This document shows positions 1-10,995 of a stretch of 64,000 bases of DNA, in pieces (the first letter of the stretch is position 1; every line of letters starts with the position of its first letter). Below the pieces are notes generated by a model that had not been told where the DNA came from, searched no databases, and saw only the letters and a list, made by a program, of their open reading frames with translations. The DNA is taken from positions 10,342,858 to 10,406,857 of the forward strand of contig RPFO01000213.1 in the NCBI GenBank assembly GCA_009746045.1, given 5' to 3'. The position numbers and the translations under genes were made by a program. This stretch comes from Mesostigma viride. Taxonomy: Eukaryota > Streptophyta > Mesostigmatophyceae > Mesostigmatales > Mesostigmataceae.

Positions 1-231
1 GTAGTGAATTAATTAATTATAGGTATATGTTATAGTATAGTGTCTAAGTGTGTACTGTGATGTCTTTTTGCTTGGGCTGAGGTACGATAGGCGGGGCGCT
101 TGGACGGTTACCAACAATAATGATCCACTGCCTGTCTAACGTTGCAAACCTCTATCATCATAGCTATCACGGCGTGGGCGTTGATGATGGCAGTTGTATG
201 ACCAATGGCGCATCCACATTGTTGCCCGCAG

Positions 232-2959
232 TTGCGTCTTCGACCCCAAGCAGATTTGCACCATCATCCGCGGCGGGGGCATGTACATCAAGCGCCACAA
301 GGAGCACCGGTGAGTGGGAGGAGTGGGATCTGTTGGGCCTTACACAGGCCCCGTTCGCGCTACATGCGACAGATCCGCTGCAGACCCTTTGCGACGTGGG
401 AACAGAGTGGAGGACGGTGCTTCAACACATGGCAGACCTCAATGACATGAAGCCTCGCACAGGGCCTGTTGTTGCCATCGGAAGGAAGCGTGGCTAGCGC
501 AGAGAGCTGGCAAAGTGGTAGTGGCAAAGCTTGGCCAGAAATGGATTGGCTCGTTCATTCTTTCTAGCAGCTGCGAGTCACCTGACAGGGTACAACACCA
601 GGGTACAAAACCAGACAGTTTGGCCTGGATTTCGAGGCGGCTAACATTTTCTGCGAATATTAGGTTTTGCAGGACTGTTGACGGATACTGTTGGACTGGT
701 AAGCTGGCCGCGCGCCAGATGTCGACGCAGTAGCTCGACATCATTACATTGCAGACATTACTAGAAAGTGGTTGGCTGCGAAAGGTCACAGAGGCGGGTA
801 TTCAACCTCACGAGATGGGGAGCTTGCCTTCACAATGGTATTGTCTAGATTCATATGGCTTGTGCACGGCACGCTATTGTGCCGCACATCCAGGCAGGTA
901 TGCTCTTTACCCCCTTATCTCTTCTCTGCCCCATCATCTCTTCTCTGCCCCATCATATCTTCTCTACCCCATCATATCTTCTCTAAGCCCCTTATCTCTT
1001 CTCTACACCCCTTTATCTCTTCTTTAGTCCCCCTTATCTCGTCTCTACCCCATTGTCTCTTCTCTACCCCTTATCTCTTCTTTAGCCCCCCTTATCTCTT
1101 CTCTAACCCCCCTTATCTCGTCTCTACCCCATTATCTCTTCTCTATTCCTTATCTCTTCTTTATCCCTTATCTCTTCTCTAGCCCCCTTATCTCTTCTTT
1201 ATCCCCCTTATCTCTTCTGTAGCCCTCTTTTTTAATCCTTTGGAGGGCATTGAAGGCTGCCCTCCTATCGTTGGAGACTGGATGCCCTTGGCTGCCCGCC
1301 TGGACAAGGACTCCTACAACCTACCCTCAATGAGCTCCTCCCCCCTACCCCCAGTGAAGGGTAGCTCACGAAGCATCTAGCTCTTTCTTGTGCGCTAGCC
1401 GGTGATCAGCTGTTACCCACTTCATGCCTGACCGAGCGACGCTGCAGCCTAGTCATGTTGCCATTATGCTGCCTGACTATCCTATCGTGAATATTGCCCA
1501 GTCAATAGTGCTGCAGCCTGGTCATCCCATCGTGGGTAGTCCTGCCTGGCTATGCAACTAATCGACCTCCGCCATGCCTGGCTGCGTGTCTGCGTTCGGG
1601 TGTGGCTAACACACGGATTGCATGATGCGGTTTCACGGACTGGCTGACGATAACCCATGTGTGGCTGCATGGCTGCATGGCTGCCTGACATGGGTCCGCG
1701 TGCACGATGGCGCGAGCAGCATCGACCCACTGATGATCGAGGACCCGCTGTTCCCAAGCAACAACATCGGACGCAACTGCTTCCGCATCATGCAGTGCAC
1801 CAAGGTGGGTTGATACGTCCACGACAGTGATGCTGGTGATAGGTTGGCGGGCTAGCAAACATGTGTTTTCATCGTCAAGTGAAGTTATGTCATGGTAATA
1901 TGCGTGGTATCTTCTCCGGGATATGTGCTACATATACTCCCAACGGAGTTATGTTACTAATTAATTAATTAATATGTGTAGTAGCAGGATATGGTATGTC
2001 GGCCTGCCTGCCTCGGCATGCCCAGCTGCTTGTGGGCATGCAAGAGCATTTGTGTGTGCATGTGCAGTCGTTTCAGTGCAGCAGTACAAGACCTGTCAAA
2101 AGTCACCATCGATAGTCAACCCTATGTCACAAAGTGGCTGTCTGTCACCTTATTTATAAGTAAATGGGGCACTGCCCCCTGAAAGGATGAACCTGAGGCA
2201 AGATGGTGAGCTGAGTCTGGAAAACTGGGTGGCTGCTAGTCAATGTGTTTGACAATAAACTGATAACTTTGTAATTGCATTTTTGCCTGCAAGCCCCTAA
2301 AGCAGTGGTCATTTGACTAAAAAATGTGGGTATCATGCATGAGAATATTGTGCTGATAATGGCACTGCTTAACATAACAGCTGCGAGATTTGGCAGAAGC
2401 TCCCTGCCTGTTCATGTGAGTCCCTATCGAATACCTGTGTTGTGAAGTGAACAACACTACATCATGAGTGTGAATTTGTGCACCTTGGGGGTCATTATCC
2501 GTTTGAGTAAGTTATGTTTATGCCGCGCTCCCATGTTCCGGACCAACCCATGTGAGACAGGCGTGCAGCCGGCCTGCCCACGCCCATGTATTGTTACCTG
2601 CTCCAGGCTTAATTTATAGATGTCTAGATTAATGGGCAGTTGGGCACAGGCTAGCTGGCGTTGTTGATTTCCTCGGTCACCACTGATTCATTGGAATTCG
2701 GAGCTCCACTAATACCAAACTTGGCACATGTGTGCTGATTTTAAAGTAGGCCGTGTTCCCCTTTCTCTAACAATCCATGTTCCCCTCTCGCTGACAGATG
2801 GCCCTTTTGGATGTTGTCGTGCGGCACGGATGCTCGTTCTGTTCCTCTGCTCTGACATGACAGGCCTTTGCTGATGCTTACTTGCTGCTGGAAAACGCGC
2901 TCAAAGAGAAGAGCACAAAGCCAGATGGCTTCTTGTCCTTTTTCCTCAAAGGGTCTTGA
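232..2959 (+). CDS. Non-canonical poly(A) polymerase (TRF4/PAPD5-like), C-terminal exons, 5' partial
   Basis: Three exons join in frame: 232-309, 1720-1804 and 2864-2959 (TGA at 2957). The first starts after cccgcag and ends at CACCG|GTGAGT; it encodes FDPKQICTIIRGGGMYIKR, the glycine-rich stretch before the PAP-associated domain. The second ends AAG|GTGGGT and carries DPLMIEDPLFPSNNIGR, the family signature (IEDP, then N-N-I/V-G-R). The third follows gacatgacag and gives AFADAYLLLENAL and a short tail ending FFLKGS. Phases agree (2, 0). The second exon could also start 3 nt earlier, adding one Ser. The family adds short A-tails to nuclear RNAs for exosome decay. The catalytic nucleotidyltransferase half must lie left of the window. 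A TGTAA motif near 3148 could be the green-algal-type polyadenylation signal. Identification rests on my motif reading, not a search. Confidence 0.85.
895..1235 (+). repeat. Pyrimidine-rich degenerate tandem repeat
   Basis: About sixteen degenerate copies of a roughly 19-21 nt unit (CCCCTTATCTCTTCTCTA and variants). It lies in the 1.4-kb intron between the first two poly(A) polymerase exons and gives open frames rich in Ser and Leu that I do not treat as coding. Confidence 0.85.
1890..1975 (+). mobile_element. 3' end of a LINE-mobilised short element with (TTAA)n tail
   Basis: The block from ATATGTGCTACATA through CTCCCAACGGAGTTATGTT runs into (TAAT)n. The same end appears reversed at 5174-5240 and 8130-8213, and in related form at the end of the LINE copies at about 35.76-35.80 kb. 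Only the last 60-80 bp can be delimited here. Confidence 0.55.
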
Positions 2960-3709
2960 GACCAGTACTGAGGCTGCTGGGCACCAGGGTGCAATGTGCC
3001 TGCAAAGGCAAGATATCATGATGCTGTGTATAGCATGTCAGAGAGTGTGGCGTTAAGCCTGCCCAGCCAGGAAGCTAGTCTGTGTATGCAAGCGGAGCTC
3101 AAATTGAAGTAGTGTTGGGACAGTACTGGCCAGCTTTCTGTGAAATGTAATGTAATCTCCAGTGCTAATTCTCATGCACATGGCGCTGAATAGTCCGTCC
3201 TGAGGCCATGTCAGACACGTTCACTGCACTCGTGTGGATATTTTGTAATTTACTGACAGAAATGAGTGTAAGGGCCTCTCACAACATGATCGTGCATGGC
3301 TGGGGCATGAGCGCACGTTGCGGAGAACATATCATTTTGGAAATCATTTTAGGATTTTCATAGTGCTTTTAGTACTTCGCAAGTGCTCATTCATCGGTAA
3401 ATGGTGCTTGCACCTGCAATTACAGTGTAGATAGTAGTACAGTAACCTAGTCGACACAGTCACGTGCTATTATAATGAACACTCTTAATAGATTGCTTGT
3501 CATGTGAGCGTAAATTCTCCATGAAATGGGATGGAATGGAATTAATGGGGTGGGTGTCTATCTAACCTCTAGTTGGAGGGTTGTGGGCGCCACGACCGGC
3601 TAGAGTCACTTTTTGCAATTACATGCTCAATTGACATAGCATTACTAACTAGACATAGCGCGTAGACGCAGTCGCGTGTAAATTAACTAACTAGACATAG
3701 CTACATCCA

Positions 3710-4320
3710 TCCACCCCATCCCATACACCGCCAGCTTGAGGTCTAAGATTCCCAGGTTTAAGATCTTGCATGAGACTTGCCGGCTTGGAACCCTTCAAGG
3801 AACTGGCGGATGATCTCAACAATGTACGATAGGACACGGAACAGGTGGAGGACCACCCATAGGGCGTCCCATTTAACCCTATCGAACGCCTAGGTGTAAT
3901 CCACAAAGATCAGTCAATAGCAATGGTAATTAAGACGCCAGGGGCCAGGCGGCCCACTTCCTCGATCAGGCGGCGCGCAGTCATGGTGACCATACAGTAC
4001 ATAACACAATTGCAACCAACACGTACGGACTGAGCCCATCTGGGACTAACCTAAATGGGAATCGAGGCTGGCACGCATGCCGGTTAATCATCAGGAGACG
4101 CATGAAGACCTTTAGCACGCAGCTTTGGAGGCAGACGCTGCGTAGTTGCCGGTATCGGCAGCGGCCCCCTTGCCCTTGTAATTTGTAAAGCATGAACCGG
4201 ACAGCAGTATTCCAATACATGGGCGGAGGCCGACGACGCCATCTCGTAGAATCCGGTTGCAAACGTCCCGGAGGAAAGGCTCAAGCTCAGGCATCTTAAC
4301 CACCTCCCATGTTCCCCTCC
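3710..4320 (-). pseudogene. Degenerate LINE reverse transcriptase fragment
   Basis: Read on the minus strand, three frames together give LINE RT blocks in the right order. YKGKGAAADTGNY is near 4180-4150 and KVFMRLLMINR near 4110. IFVDYT-stop-AFDRVKWDALW near 3905-3860 is RT motif A with a stop in place of Lys, followed by IVEIIRQFLEGFQAGKSHA. Stops and frame changes show it is dead. It sits 5' of the (ATTA)n tract but in the opposite orientation, so the two belong to different insertions. Confidence 0.75.
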
Positions 4321-4321
4321 C

Positions 4322-4452
4322 ACCGGTGCGGACTTATGCTCACGTGACGCAGTCACGTGTCTATTAATTAATTAATTAATTAATTAATTAATTAATTAAT
4401 TAATTAATTAATCAATTAATTAATTAATTAATTTAATTAATTTAATTAACCA
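4322..4452 (+). repeat. Element 3' terminus plus long (ATTA)n tract
   Basis: The terminus GCTCACGTGACGCAGTCACG runs into about 90 nt of (ATTA)n with few interruptions. The same GTGACGCAG..ACG(T)GT terminus recurs at about 10780, 10850 and 14720. This suggests a second retroelement family using the same type of TTAA-repeat tail. Confidence 0.7.
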
Positions 4453-4459
4453 CCTCCGG

Positions 4460-5172
4460 TGAAATATTGTCCACTCCCATGGCAGCATCGTTGTGCATGG
4501 AGGGTGCATGGAGATGGCAGCAGCCCATTCCCGCGGGGTCCACTGATCGTGGGGGCCGTCCACCAGGCCGGGCCGGGGCCAGAGAGCGGGTGGGCGGACC
4601 AGGTATTCCGTTTTAAAGCGGGTGGGCGCCTGCGGGGACTACATAGGTCCGCCGCGGCTAGCCATGCAGGGCGTGCAGCGGCAGCAGGGTCGAGCGGGGC
4701 CGGGGGGTGGTCCAGGAGCCGCCCCCGATAGTTTGGCCTGGGAGCTGTTCATCAAACCAAAGCTCAAGGCGTTCACTGGGGCCGGTGCCCGGGATGTCAG
4801 CCCTTTGCGTTTCGATCCTGCGTCCGGTGAGACGGTCGAGAGACCGCCATGCCGCCTTGTGCTGCATGGTTGGCGGCCGTGTGGCGATTGATCTCGGCGG
4901 CAACTGTCTCCCGCCTCCTCCGCGTGTGCGGCAGTATATGCTTGGGTAAGCTGCTCATGGTATGGGTACAGGGCCTCCCCGCGCGGCGGCAAGCCTGCAC
5001 TCGCGCCAGCCGGGCGGCGACCATCCGGGCATCGCACATGCAGGTATAGCGGGGCTGGGCGGGCGCGGGGTTGCTCAGGGAGCAGTTGCATGCATGAGAG
5101 CCAAGATCCACGGATCGCATGAACAGTTCGTAGCCGGGTGGCGTGACTCAGATCCAGGCCGCATTCGATCGG
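4460..5172. other. GC-rich stretch without recognisable gene
   Basis: The segment is noticeably more GC-rich than its flanks and open in several frames on both strands, but I recognise no conserved motif. It lies between two (TTAA)n tracts and may be a remnant of LINE coding sequence. Confidence 0.3.
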
Positions 5173-5173
5173 C

Positions 5174-5640
5174 ATTAATTAATTAATTAACAACATAACT
5201 CCGTTGGGAGCTTATGTAGCACACTATCCCTGAGAAGGGGCATATATGGCTTTTAATCAGGCGGAGCCAATTTTCGGAAGAACCGTTAGGTTCGCCAGAA
5301 TTGGCGAAGCTTATATAAAGGCCGTACACGTGAGAAAAGACACACGGAATAGGGGATAAAATCCGTCAATCCATACATACATCCACCGAATTCGTCCCTA
5401 ATTTGCAAGTACTCATAAGGGTGAGGTTCTTCCGAAAATTGGCTCCGCCGTAGAGTTTCAACGGGCAAGTTGCAAACACGCACGTTACTTGATACATTCT
5501 GGGCTACTTCCTGCAAGGGTACGTATAGCTAGGGTGTAAACTACTGACACCTGCTCTGGGTGCCCAATCAAAGGGCACCTGAACCACTATGTATTCCAGC
5601 AGCTAGTGCTGCGGACATAGGGTGGAAGATCATCATGGCT
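5174..5640 (-). mobile_element. Short non-autonomous retroelement (SINE-like), interrupted by a MITE
   Basis: In minus orientation the element ends CTCCCAACGGAGTTATGTTG followed by (TTAA)n at 5174-5190. Its body matches the copy at 8126-8395: CCTTCTCAGGG near the end, a GTGTAAACT.CTGACACCTGCTC block, and GGGTGGAAGAT at the far edge. The 190-bp inverted-repeat element at 5260-5449 splits this copy but not the other. I see no coding capacity. Confidence 0.55.
5260..5449. mobile_element. MITE with 25-bp perfect terminal inverted repeats
   Basis: Perfect 25-bp terminal inverted repeats occupy 5260-5284 and 5425-5449, each beginning GGCGGAGCCAATTTTCGG. Total length is 190 bp with no coding capacity. 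No clear target duplication is visible. It is nested in the short retroelement at 5174-5640. Confidence 0.75.
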
Positions 5641-5649
5641 AAACACTGG

Positions 5650-6600
5650 CTAGAGCAATTATGGCGTCTCAGAGTGGGCAAGTAAGCGAACTATAGCAAG
5701 GACGTAGCATTCGATCAGCATCTGAGGTGCATCAAAGGTTGCGCAGCCACGATCGAGGCAGACCTGATTGCGCGGCTTTTCTCCTCCTTGCTGACCACTC
5801 GATCTCCCGGCGGCGGCCCGTGGACAGGGCGTAGGCAGGTCCAATCACTAATCAGGGCGTGGGCGGGGCCGGGCGGCGGCGCTCGGGGGCCTGAAGACTT
5901 AGGCGCAAGGTTGCGGTCATGACCATCCGGTGATATTGGCCGATGCGACACTTGGGGTGGTCACTGGTCAGCGTATGGGCATCGGCCATCGATGACGGAA
6001 GAACGCCAGCACTTGCGCACATGCCGTATTCAGTTAGTAGCCCAAAAGCAAAGACACCGCCGGCGGGGCCGGAGTACCGAGCCAGCCGCCCTGGCACGCG
6101 CGGCCCACAATGAAGGTCACTACAGACTACAGCTGAGCGCATCTGGCGGCTTAGCAAACAGCGTATTGGCAGCTGTCAAGTCACCCTCAGTGAGTACGTA
6201 CTGTATAATTCAATGCTCCACTGAGGAGCTGGGCCGGGGTGCTGGCATTGCTATCGGTTAGGCGCGGCGCGCATACATACATCATGCATGCAGCCCCCGC
6301 GGCCCACGTACGCGGGCAGGGGCGCATTGGCAGATCCACCAAGATGCATTGACGTGGGATCTGTCGCTCAACTTAGGTTGAGCAACTGGTTGAAAACCGC
6401 TTCACGGTCAGACGTCGGCAGGGTGCCCAGCATGTTCACTATGTTCAATTGACTTAGTCAGTACGTGCTTGCCTGCATGGGGGGCCAACAGAATCAGAAT
6501 TGGTGTTTGTATTTGCACACTGTCCTCCTGACGGTGGTGCTCGCCATGGTTCGGTCGGTTTTCCCCCACGCGAACATCCGATGATCAGTCCGGTCCGAGG
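5650..6600. other. Unassigned GC-rich region
   Basis: Only short overlapping frames are present, none with recognisable motifs. The composition resembles the LINE fragments on either side, so this is probably degenerate LINE sequence. Confidence 0.3.
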
Positions 6601-6635
6601 ATGCGGATGGCGCTGCCTTCTATTCCCCCAACCAT

Positions 6636-7225
6636 GCACCGGCCTGACATCGTGGTGCTGGACTTTGAGGGGGGTGGCCGGCATCTGCTTTATATTGACG
6701 TTTCGGTGGCGCGGCCCTTGGCTCTTAGCCACGTGGCTGGGGCCTCCCTCACGGCAGGTTACATGCACGGCGGACCGGCCCGCGGGCGGAGCGGGCCAAG
6801 CTCCTAGCCTACGGCGACGTCGGGCACCATTGTGTGGTGCCCTTTGTCCTGGAGGAGTTCGGGGCCATGGGGCCCCTGACCTCCGCCTTCTTCAAGGAGT
6901 GTTGCCGGCTCCGGGAGGACCGGCTGGACCTGGAGGGCCAGTGGGCCCCATGGTCGGCGCGGACCTGGACGTCATATTGGCGTCAGCGGTTGTCGGTGGC
7001 GCTGACTCGGGCCATGGCTGACATCATGCTCCGCCGTACGCGGGCTGATTTTGTGGTGCAGCAGGGCTATTAGGTTCCTCCCGTTAGGAGTTTCCATTGG
7101 TCTTATCGTAGTATAGAGCTTTGACATGGCTCTGTATATAGGTTTATAGCTGGGCGTTTGCTCCGGTTTGAGTGATTTCACTCTGCTGTAAGTAATTATA
7201 TTTTTAAAATATATATATTTATGGA
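6636..7225 (+). pseudogene. LINE C-terminal domain with endonuclease-like motif and 3' UTR
   Basis: A frame at 6601-6807 carries HRPDIVVLDFEGG followed by LLYIDVSVARPL. This resembles the PD..D..D core of restriction-like endonucleases found at the C-terminus of some LINEs. After a frame change near 6790 the reading continues AKLLAYGDVGHHCVVPFVLE and ends ADIMLRRTRADFVVQQGY at 7073. The 3' UTR (TATAGCTGGGCGTTTGCT.. to TAAGTAATTATATTTTTAA) then runs into a TA-rich tail. A second copy of the last codons lies at 8486-8625. The endonuclease reading is inference; the LINE assignment rests on the repeated C-terminus and shared 3' UTR. Confidence 0.6.
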
Positions 7226-7650
7226 GGCAGATGACGCGTAAAGCTTAGCCTAGTAAAGCCTAGTAGGTGGCAGACAGTAATGAAGGACACCACCCCCAAG
7301 TCGGTGGGGCCTCCGCGTGTGACCAAGATTAATAGCAAACCTAGCGATTCGGGCAGTGGTGCCAGGAAACCTGTAACTAGGAGCTAGATATATAGCTACA
7401 TCAATCCACCTCCTCACTTCAGGCCGCTTCTAGTAGCTGCTAGGCAGTTGGCTTCCCGACTGCGAGGACGACATGTCAGATCGACGACTCGGATAGGCCC
7501 ATGGCGTGCCAGGGCGCAATTTTAACTCCATGACCACTGTCGCTGACCAGTGGAGCAACCCTGCCCTACCGCGGATCGTCAAGCGCGACCTATTCAAGGT
7601 CGTTATTCTGACAATCCTGACCTAGCTACGGCGCCAAGAAATGAATCCAT

Positions 7651-7706
7651 GTTTCTCCAGCTCCTGCGTCAGTGTTGACGCTGACGCAGGAGGCTGCTGG
7701 AGAAAC
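7651..7706. other. Imperfect hairpin
   Basis: GTTTCTCCAG at 7651 pairs with CTGGAGAAAC ending at 7706, and CCTGCGTCAG pairs with CTGACGCAGG further in, leaving a short loop and a small bulge. No gene association is evident. Confidence 0.6.
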
Positions 7707-7832
7707 GATCGACTAGACGGCAACGTCACCAAGATGCTGCGGCAAGGCCGGCACTTCATATTCCCTTGCACATTAGTTAGCAATGAGGAATTGTACGCTG
7801 ATTTGCCATATGTTTTCCACATTAATTCTTAG

Positions 7833-7995
7833 GCACAAGCCGGCGCGGCTGGGCCTAGCCGGGCACCTGGCCCGCACAGATCAGGAAGACACATCAGATA
7901 GACTAGCTGGCACCAAGCCCGCACAAACCGGGCATTTTGTACTCATGTGGCATGCCCCAGGCTGCGCGCGCGCCGGCCGGCCGGGCCTCCCTCCC
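7833..7995 (+). pseudogene. LINE C-terminal fragment (GHLART motif)
   Basis: The frame reads GLAGHLARTDQEDTSDRLAG and onward. This is clearly related to VGHLARTSQVDTTLGLAGPQ in the LINE copies at 35.3-36.9 kb. Only about 50 codons remain. Confidence 0.6.
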
Positions 7996-8125
7996 GGTGG
8001 ACTTTCCGCAATAGTAGGCTAGACATGGACATTTGTGCTCCGGCCCCTTGACGTGGCGGGCTCACGCCCGGGGACCCCCCTAGCTGGTTTGTCCGTAATA
8101 TGGATGCAGATCGATGACGACGCAA

Positions 8126-8395
8126 GTTAATTTATTAATTAATTAAGAACATAGCTCCGTGGGGAGCATATGTAACATGTGCATAGCCCTGAGAAGGGGC
8201 ATCTATGGTTTTTTAACGTCTAGCTGGGCTACAACCTGCAGGTCAGTGGAGGATGTAAACTGTCACCTGCTCGGGGTGCACAATGTGCACCTGCACCACC
8301 ACGATGGATCATGCATCCCGATCATGCTTGCACGGGGCGACATGGGGAGATGGCCTAGAAGGCCTGCATGACATATGGGGTGGAAGATGTATATA
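8126..8395 (-). mobile_element. Short non-autonomous retroelement with (TTAA)n tail
   Basis: This is the uninterrupted relative of the element at 5174-5640. In minus orientation it ends CTCCCCACGGAGCTATGTTC plus a (TTAA)-type tail at 8126-8147. No reading frame of note is present. The 3' terminus matches the LINE copies at about 35.8 kb, so mobilisation by that LINE is likely (inference). Confidence 0.55.
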
Positions 8396-8625
8396 TATGG
8401 TCAGATATATAGGTTTATAGCTGGGCGTTTGCTTTGGTTTGAGTGATTTCACTCTGCTGTAAGTAATTATATTTTTAATATATATATGGTCAGACCGCCC
8501 CGTGGTCGGCCCGCACGTGGTCCTCGTATTGGCGGCAGCGTCTGTCACTCGCCCTCACTCGCACCGTGGCTGATGTGTTATTCCGCCGCACCCGGGCCGA
8601 CTTTGTCGCGACCCATGCGGTCTAG
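8395..8625 (+). pseudogene. LINE 3' UTR copy and second copy of the LINE C-terminus
   Basis: Bases 8405-8485 repeat the 3' UTR block seen at 7140-7215 and 10200-10280. Directly after, 8486-8625 encodes PWSARTW.SYWRQRLSLALT and RRTRADFVATHAV with a stop, a diverged copy of the C-terminus at 6950-7073. Confidence 0.65.
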
Positions 8626-8749
8626 ATTCCTTCCAGGCCTGCATGGTGGGCCGGCAGCGCTGTTGCTGCGTGTAGTTTTGTGATGTATAGTTAGTTGTAC
8701 CTTGTGCCGCTGGCGTGATCCTTGGATGTCTGTGTCAGATTACTATTAA

Positions 8750-9553
8750 TTTCTTCAGGGTTATTCTCCCAGTTCTCGGGTTTTTCCTTATGTTGCATGC
8801 CTATCTCACCTCCGTAATCTATCATTCTCAATCCATTGGATCTCTTATCTTGTTGATAACACCTTCATCTGTTTTGCGGGCAATGTATACCAACAAGCTA
8901 TCGGCATCCCTATGGGCACTAACTGTGCCGGGCTCCTTGCAAACCTCTATCTATACACTTATGAGCTTGCATTCATGGAGAATCTCATTGCCTCAAACGA
9001 TGATGTTCTCATCAGGCGTTTTATCCATACATGTCGATACATTGATGATGTCATCGCTTTCGACAACCCTGATTTCGCAACCCATTTGTATATCACCGCT
9101 GGTCTGCCTGGCATCTACCCGCAAGCGTCCCTCACATTAAAGCTCACGTCGGAGGATACTCATTGCAATTACCTCGATCTTAACATTACCCATAACAAGA
9201 AGGGCTGGCGTACGGCTATCTATGATAAGCGCAAGGATCCTAAATACCAGCAAATTCCTTTTATTCGTTACCCCGATATTCACAGTCTCCTTTCCCACAC
9301 AGCAAAATATGGTGTTGTTCTTTCTCAGTTACATCGTTTTTCCCGTCTTTGTTCTTATCGTGTTGATTTCATCACGACTCTTGTTGAACTCTTGCAGCGT
9401 TTATTGGTCAAAGACTATGACCGAGCCATTATGCTCCGTCAAGTCCGATGTTTTTTGCAACGTCACCCACATCTGTTCGGTGCTGCCCCTTGGCACAAGC
9501 TCTACAAACAGGTCGTGGACCGGCTGGATCGCATAGTATCTCCGCACATCTGA
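8750..9553 (+). CDS. Penelope-like reverse transcriptase, 5'-truncated copy
   Basis: The frame is open from 8750 to the stop ending at 9553 and has no plausible start codon at its 5' end, so the copy is truncated. Blocks in order: ISYLVDNTFICFAGNVYQQ, IGIPMGTNCAGLLANLYLY, the catalytic FIHTCRYIDDVIAF (IDD in place of YADD), YLDLNITHNKKGWRTAIYDK, then KYGVVLSQLHRFSRLC. These are hallmarks of Penelope-type RTs. The protein stops soon after the thumb (DRIVSPHI) with no C-terminal GIY-YIG nuclease. That fits the algal Chlamys-type elements, where the nuclease is N-terminal, but simple loss is also possible. No internal stops remain, so the insertion looks fairly young. Confidence 0.8.
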   Translation, partial: FLQGYSPSSRVFPYVACLSHLRNLSFSIHWISYLVDNTFICFAGNVYQQAIGIPMGTNCAGLLANLYLYTYELAFMENLIASNDDVLIRRFIHTCRYIDDVIAFDNPDFATHLYITAGLPGIYPQASLTLKLTSEDTHCNYLDLNITHNKKGWRTAIYDKRKDPKYQQIPFIRYPDIHSLLSHTAKYGVVLSQLHRFSRLCSYRVDFITTLVELLQRLLVKDYDRAIMLRQVRCFLQRHPHLFGAAPWHKLYKQVVDRLDRIVSPHI

Positions 9554-9954
9554 ACCCTGTGATGCCAGATCTCCTTTGCGGCCGTTCCGAGCTTGGCACT
9601 GGATTCGTTGTCCACATCGTCGCGTCGCTGCCGCAACACGATGTTTTCTGGCATCCGCGGGCTTTTGGTTCCCGCCGCACATTTGAAAGTGCTGTCCTCC
9701 GGCTTTTTGCCTTTGCACCGTGTGCAGTTCTTGGACGTTTGGAATCATGGCATGGCTAACGTGATGACTGACTAGCTAGACCTTTTCAGTGGTTTTCCAT
9801 TTGCGGGTATTTCCTCGTAAATGGTGGGAGAGCGATCGCAGCAATGGTGCTCACCACTAGACACTCCCGGCCAGTTAGGCTAGAAACACACGCCCTGATC
9901 AAGCATGCTGTTTCCGGCCCCACCGTCTAGGTCATCTAGTCGCTCCACACGTAA

Positions 9955-10115
9955 GCCAGCCATAATTTCAATGCACAAGGATACACATTTCCATCACCAT
10001 TCATCTTCATCATCCTGAACGACTCGAAAACGCGGAAAAGATAACGGCAGGCTCGAGCTACCATGGTCCGGATTCTCCCGATTTCTGGCCTGCGCTGGTT
10101 GTCTCTTTGATATAT
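9955..10115 (-). repeat. Dispersed repeat, copy 1
   Basis: About 150 bp containing AGAGACAACCAGCGCAGGCC and AATCCGGACCATGGTAGCTC in minus orientation. Other copies lie at 13180-13345 (plus), about 16825 (partial) and 44652-44700 (plus). The nature of the parent element is unknown. Confidence 0.65.
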
Positions 10116-10144
10116 ATGGCCAGCGGGCCCCATGGTCGGCGCGG

Positions 10145-10285
10145 TCTTAGCGTAGTATAGAGCTTTGAGCTTTCGTAGTATAGAGCTTTGACATGGCTCT
10201 GTATATAGGTTTATAGCTGGGCGTTTGCTTTGGTTTGAGTGATTTCACTCTGCTGTAAGTAATTATATTTTTAATATATATGGCT
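10145..10285 (+). repeat. LINE 3' UTR copy
   Basis: A third copy of the GTAGTATAGAGCTTTGACAT.. TAAGTAATTATATTTTTAA block, here with a short internal duplication of the TAGTATAGAGCTTTGA segment. Confidence 0.65.
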
Positions 10286-10764
10286 AGGCTAGCTAGAGCT
10301 ATCTCAGCAGAGAGTAACTCTCTGCATAGGCAAAGCATCACTCAAAATCGCTACAGCTATTGCATGGGCGGGTGTGGGCCAATCACGTAGGCATACATGG
10401 CCACGTCGCTACCTAAGCTTTTCTAGTCTACACTACTGCTATATATAATCCCCTAGGCTGGGGTGGCTGGGGTGGCTGGGGTGGCTGGGGCGGCAGGGGT
10501 CGCCTGCCAGGGCTTGTGGGCGACGAAGATGCCCGCCCCCCTCATCCAGTAGACCGGCTTTGTAGATCGACGACGTAAAGATAGGTGGCCGGCAGACAGT
10601 AATGAAGGCCTCCACCAGACCACCACCCAGTCAGTGGGGCCTCCGCGTGAGACAAAGTTTGGCATGCACTCATAGTGATGGGGGCCGTGGTGCCCACCGT
10701 GCCTAGCTGTAACTAGGAACAAGACATAGCTACATCCATCCATCCCAGATGTCCCATATTCATT

Positions 10765-10995
10765 TCCCTGAGGACTTATGCTCACGTGACGCAGTTACAT
10801 GTAAATTGATTAATTAATCCCTTATTCATTTCCCTGAGGCCGACTTATGCTCACGTGACGCAGTTACGTGTAAATAAATTATTTATTTATTGATGAGACA
10901 ACGGTTATATCAATTATTAGGTGACGCAGTTATGCGTTAATTAATTAATTAATTCTTCATTCATTAATTAATTAATTAGACTCGTGCTCCCGTTG
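10765..10995. repeat. Cluster of (TTAA)n-tailed element termini
   Basis: Three successive termini with GCTCACGTGACGCAGTTACR or a variant occur at about 10778, 10848 and 10920, each followed by an AT-rich tail. A fourth terminus in the opposite orientation starts at about 10957. Several retroelement 3' ends have piled into one spot. Confidence 0.6.
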
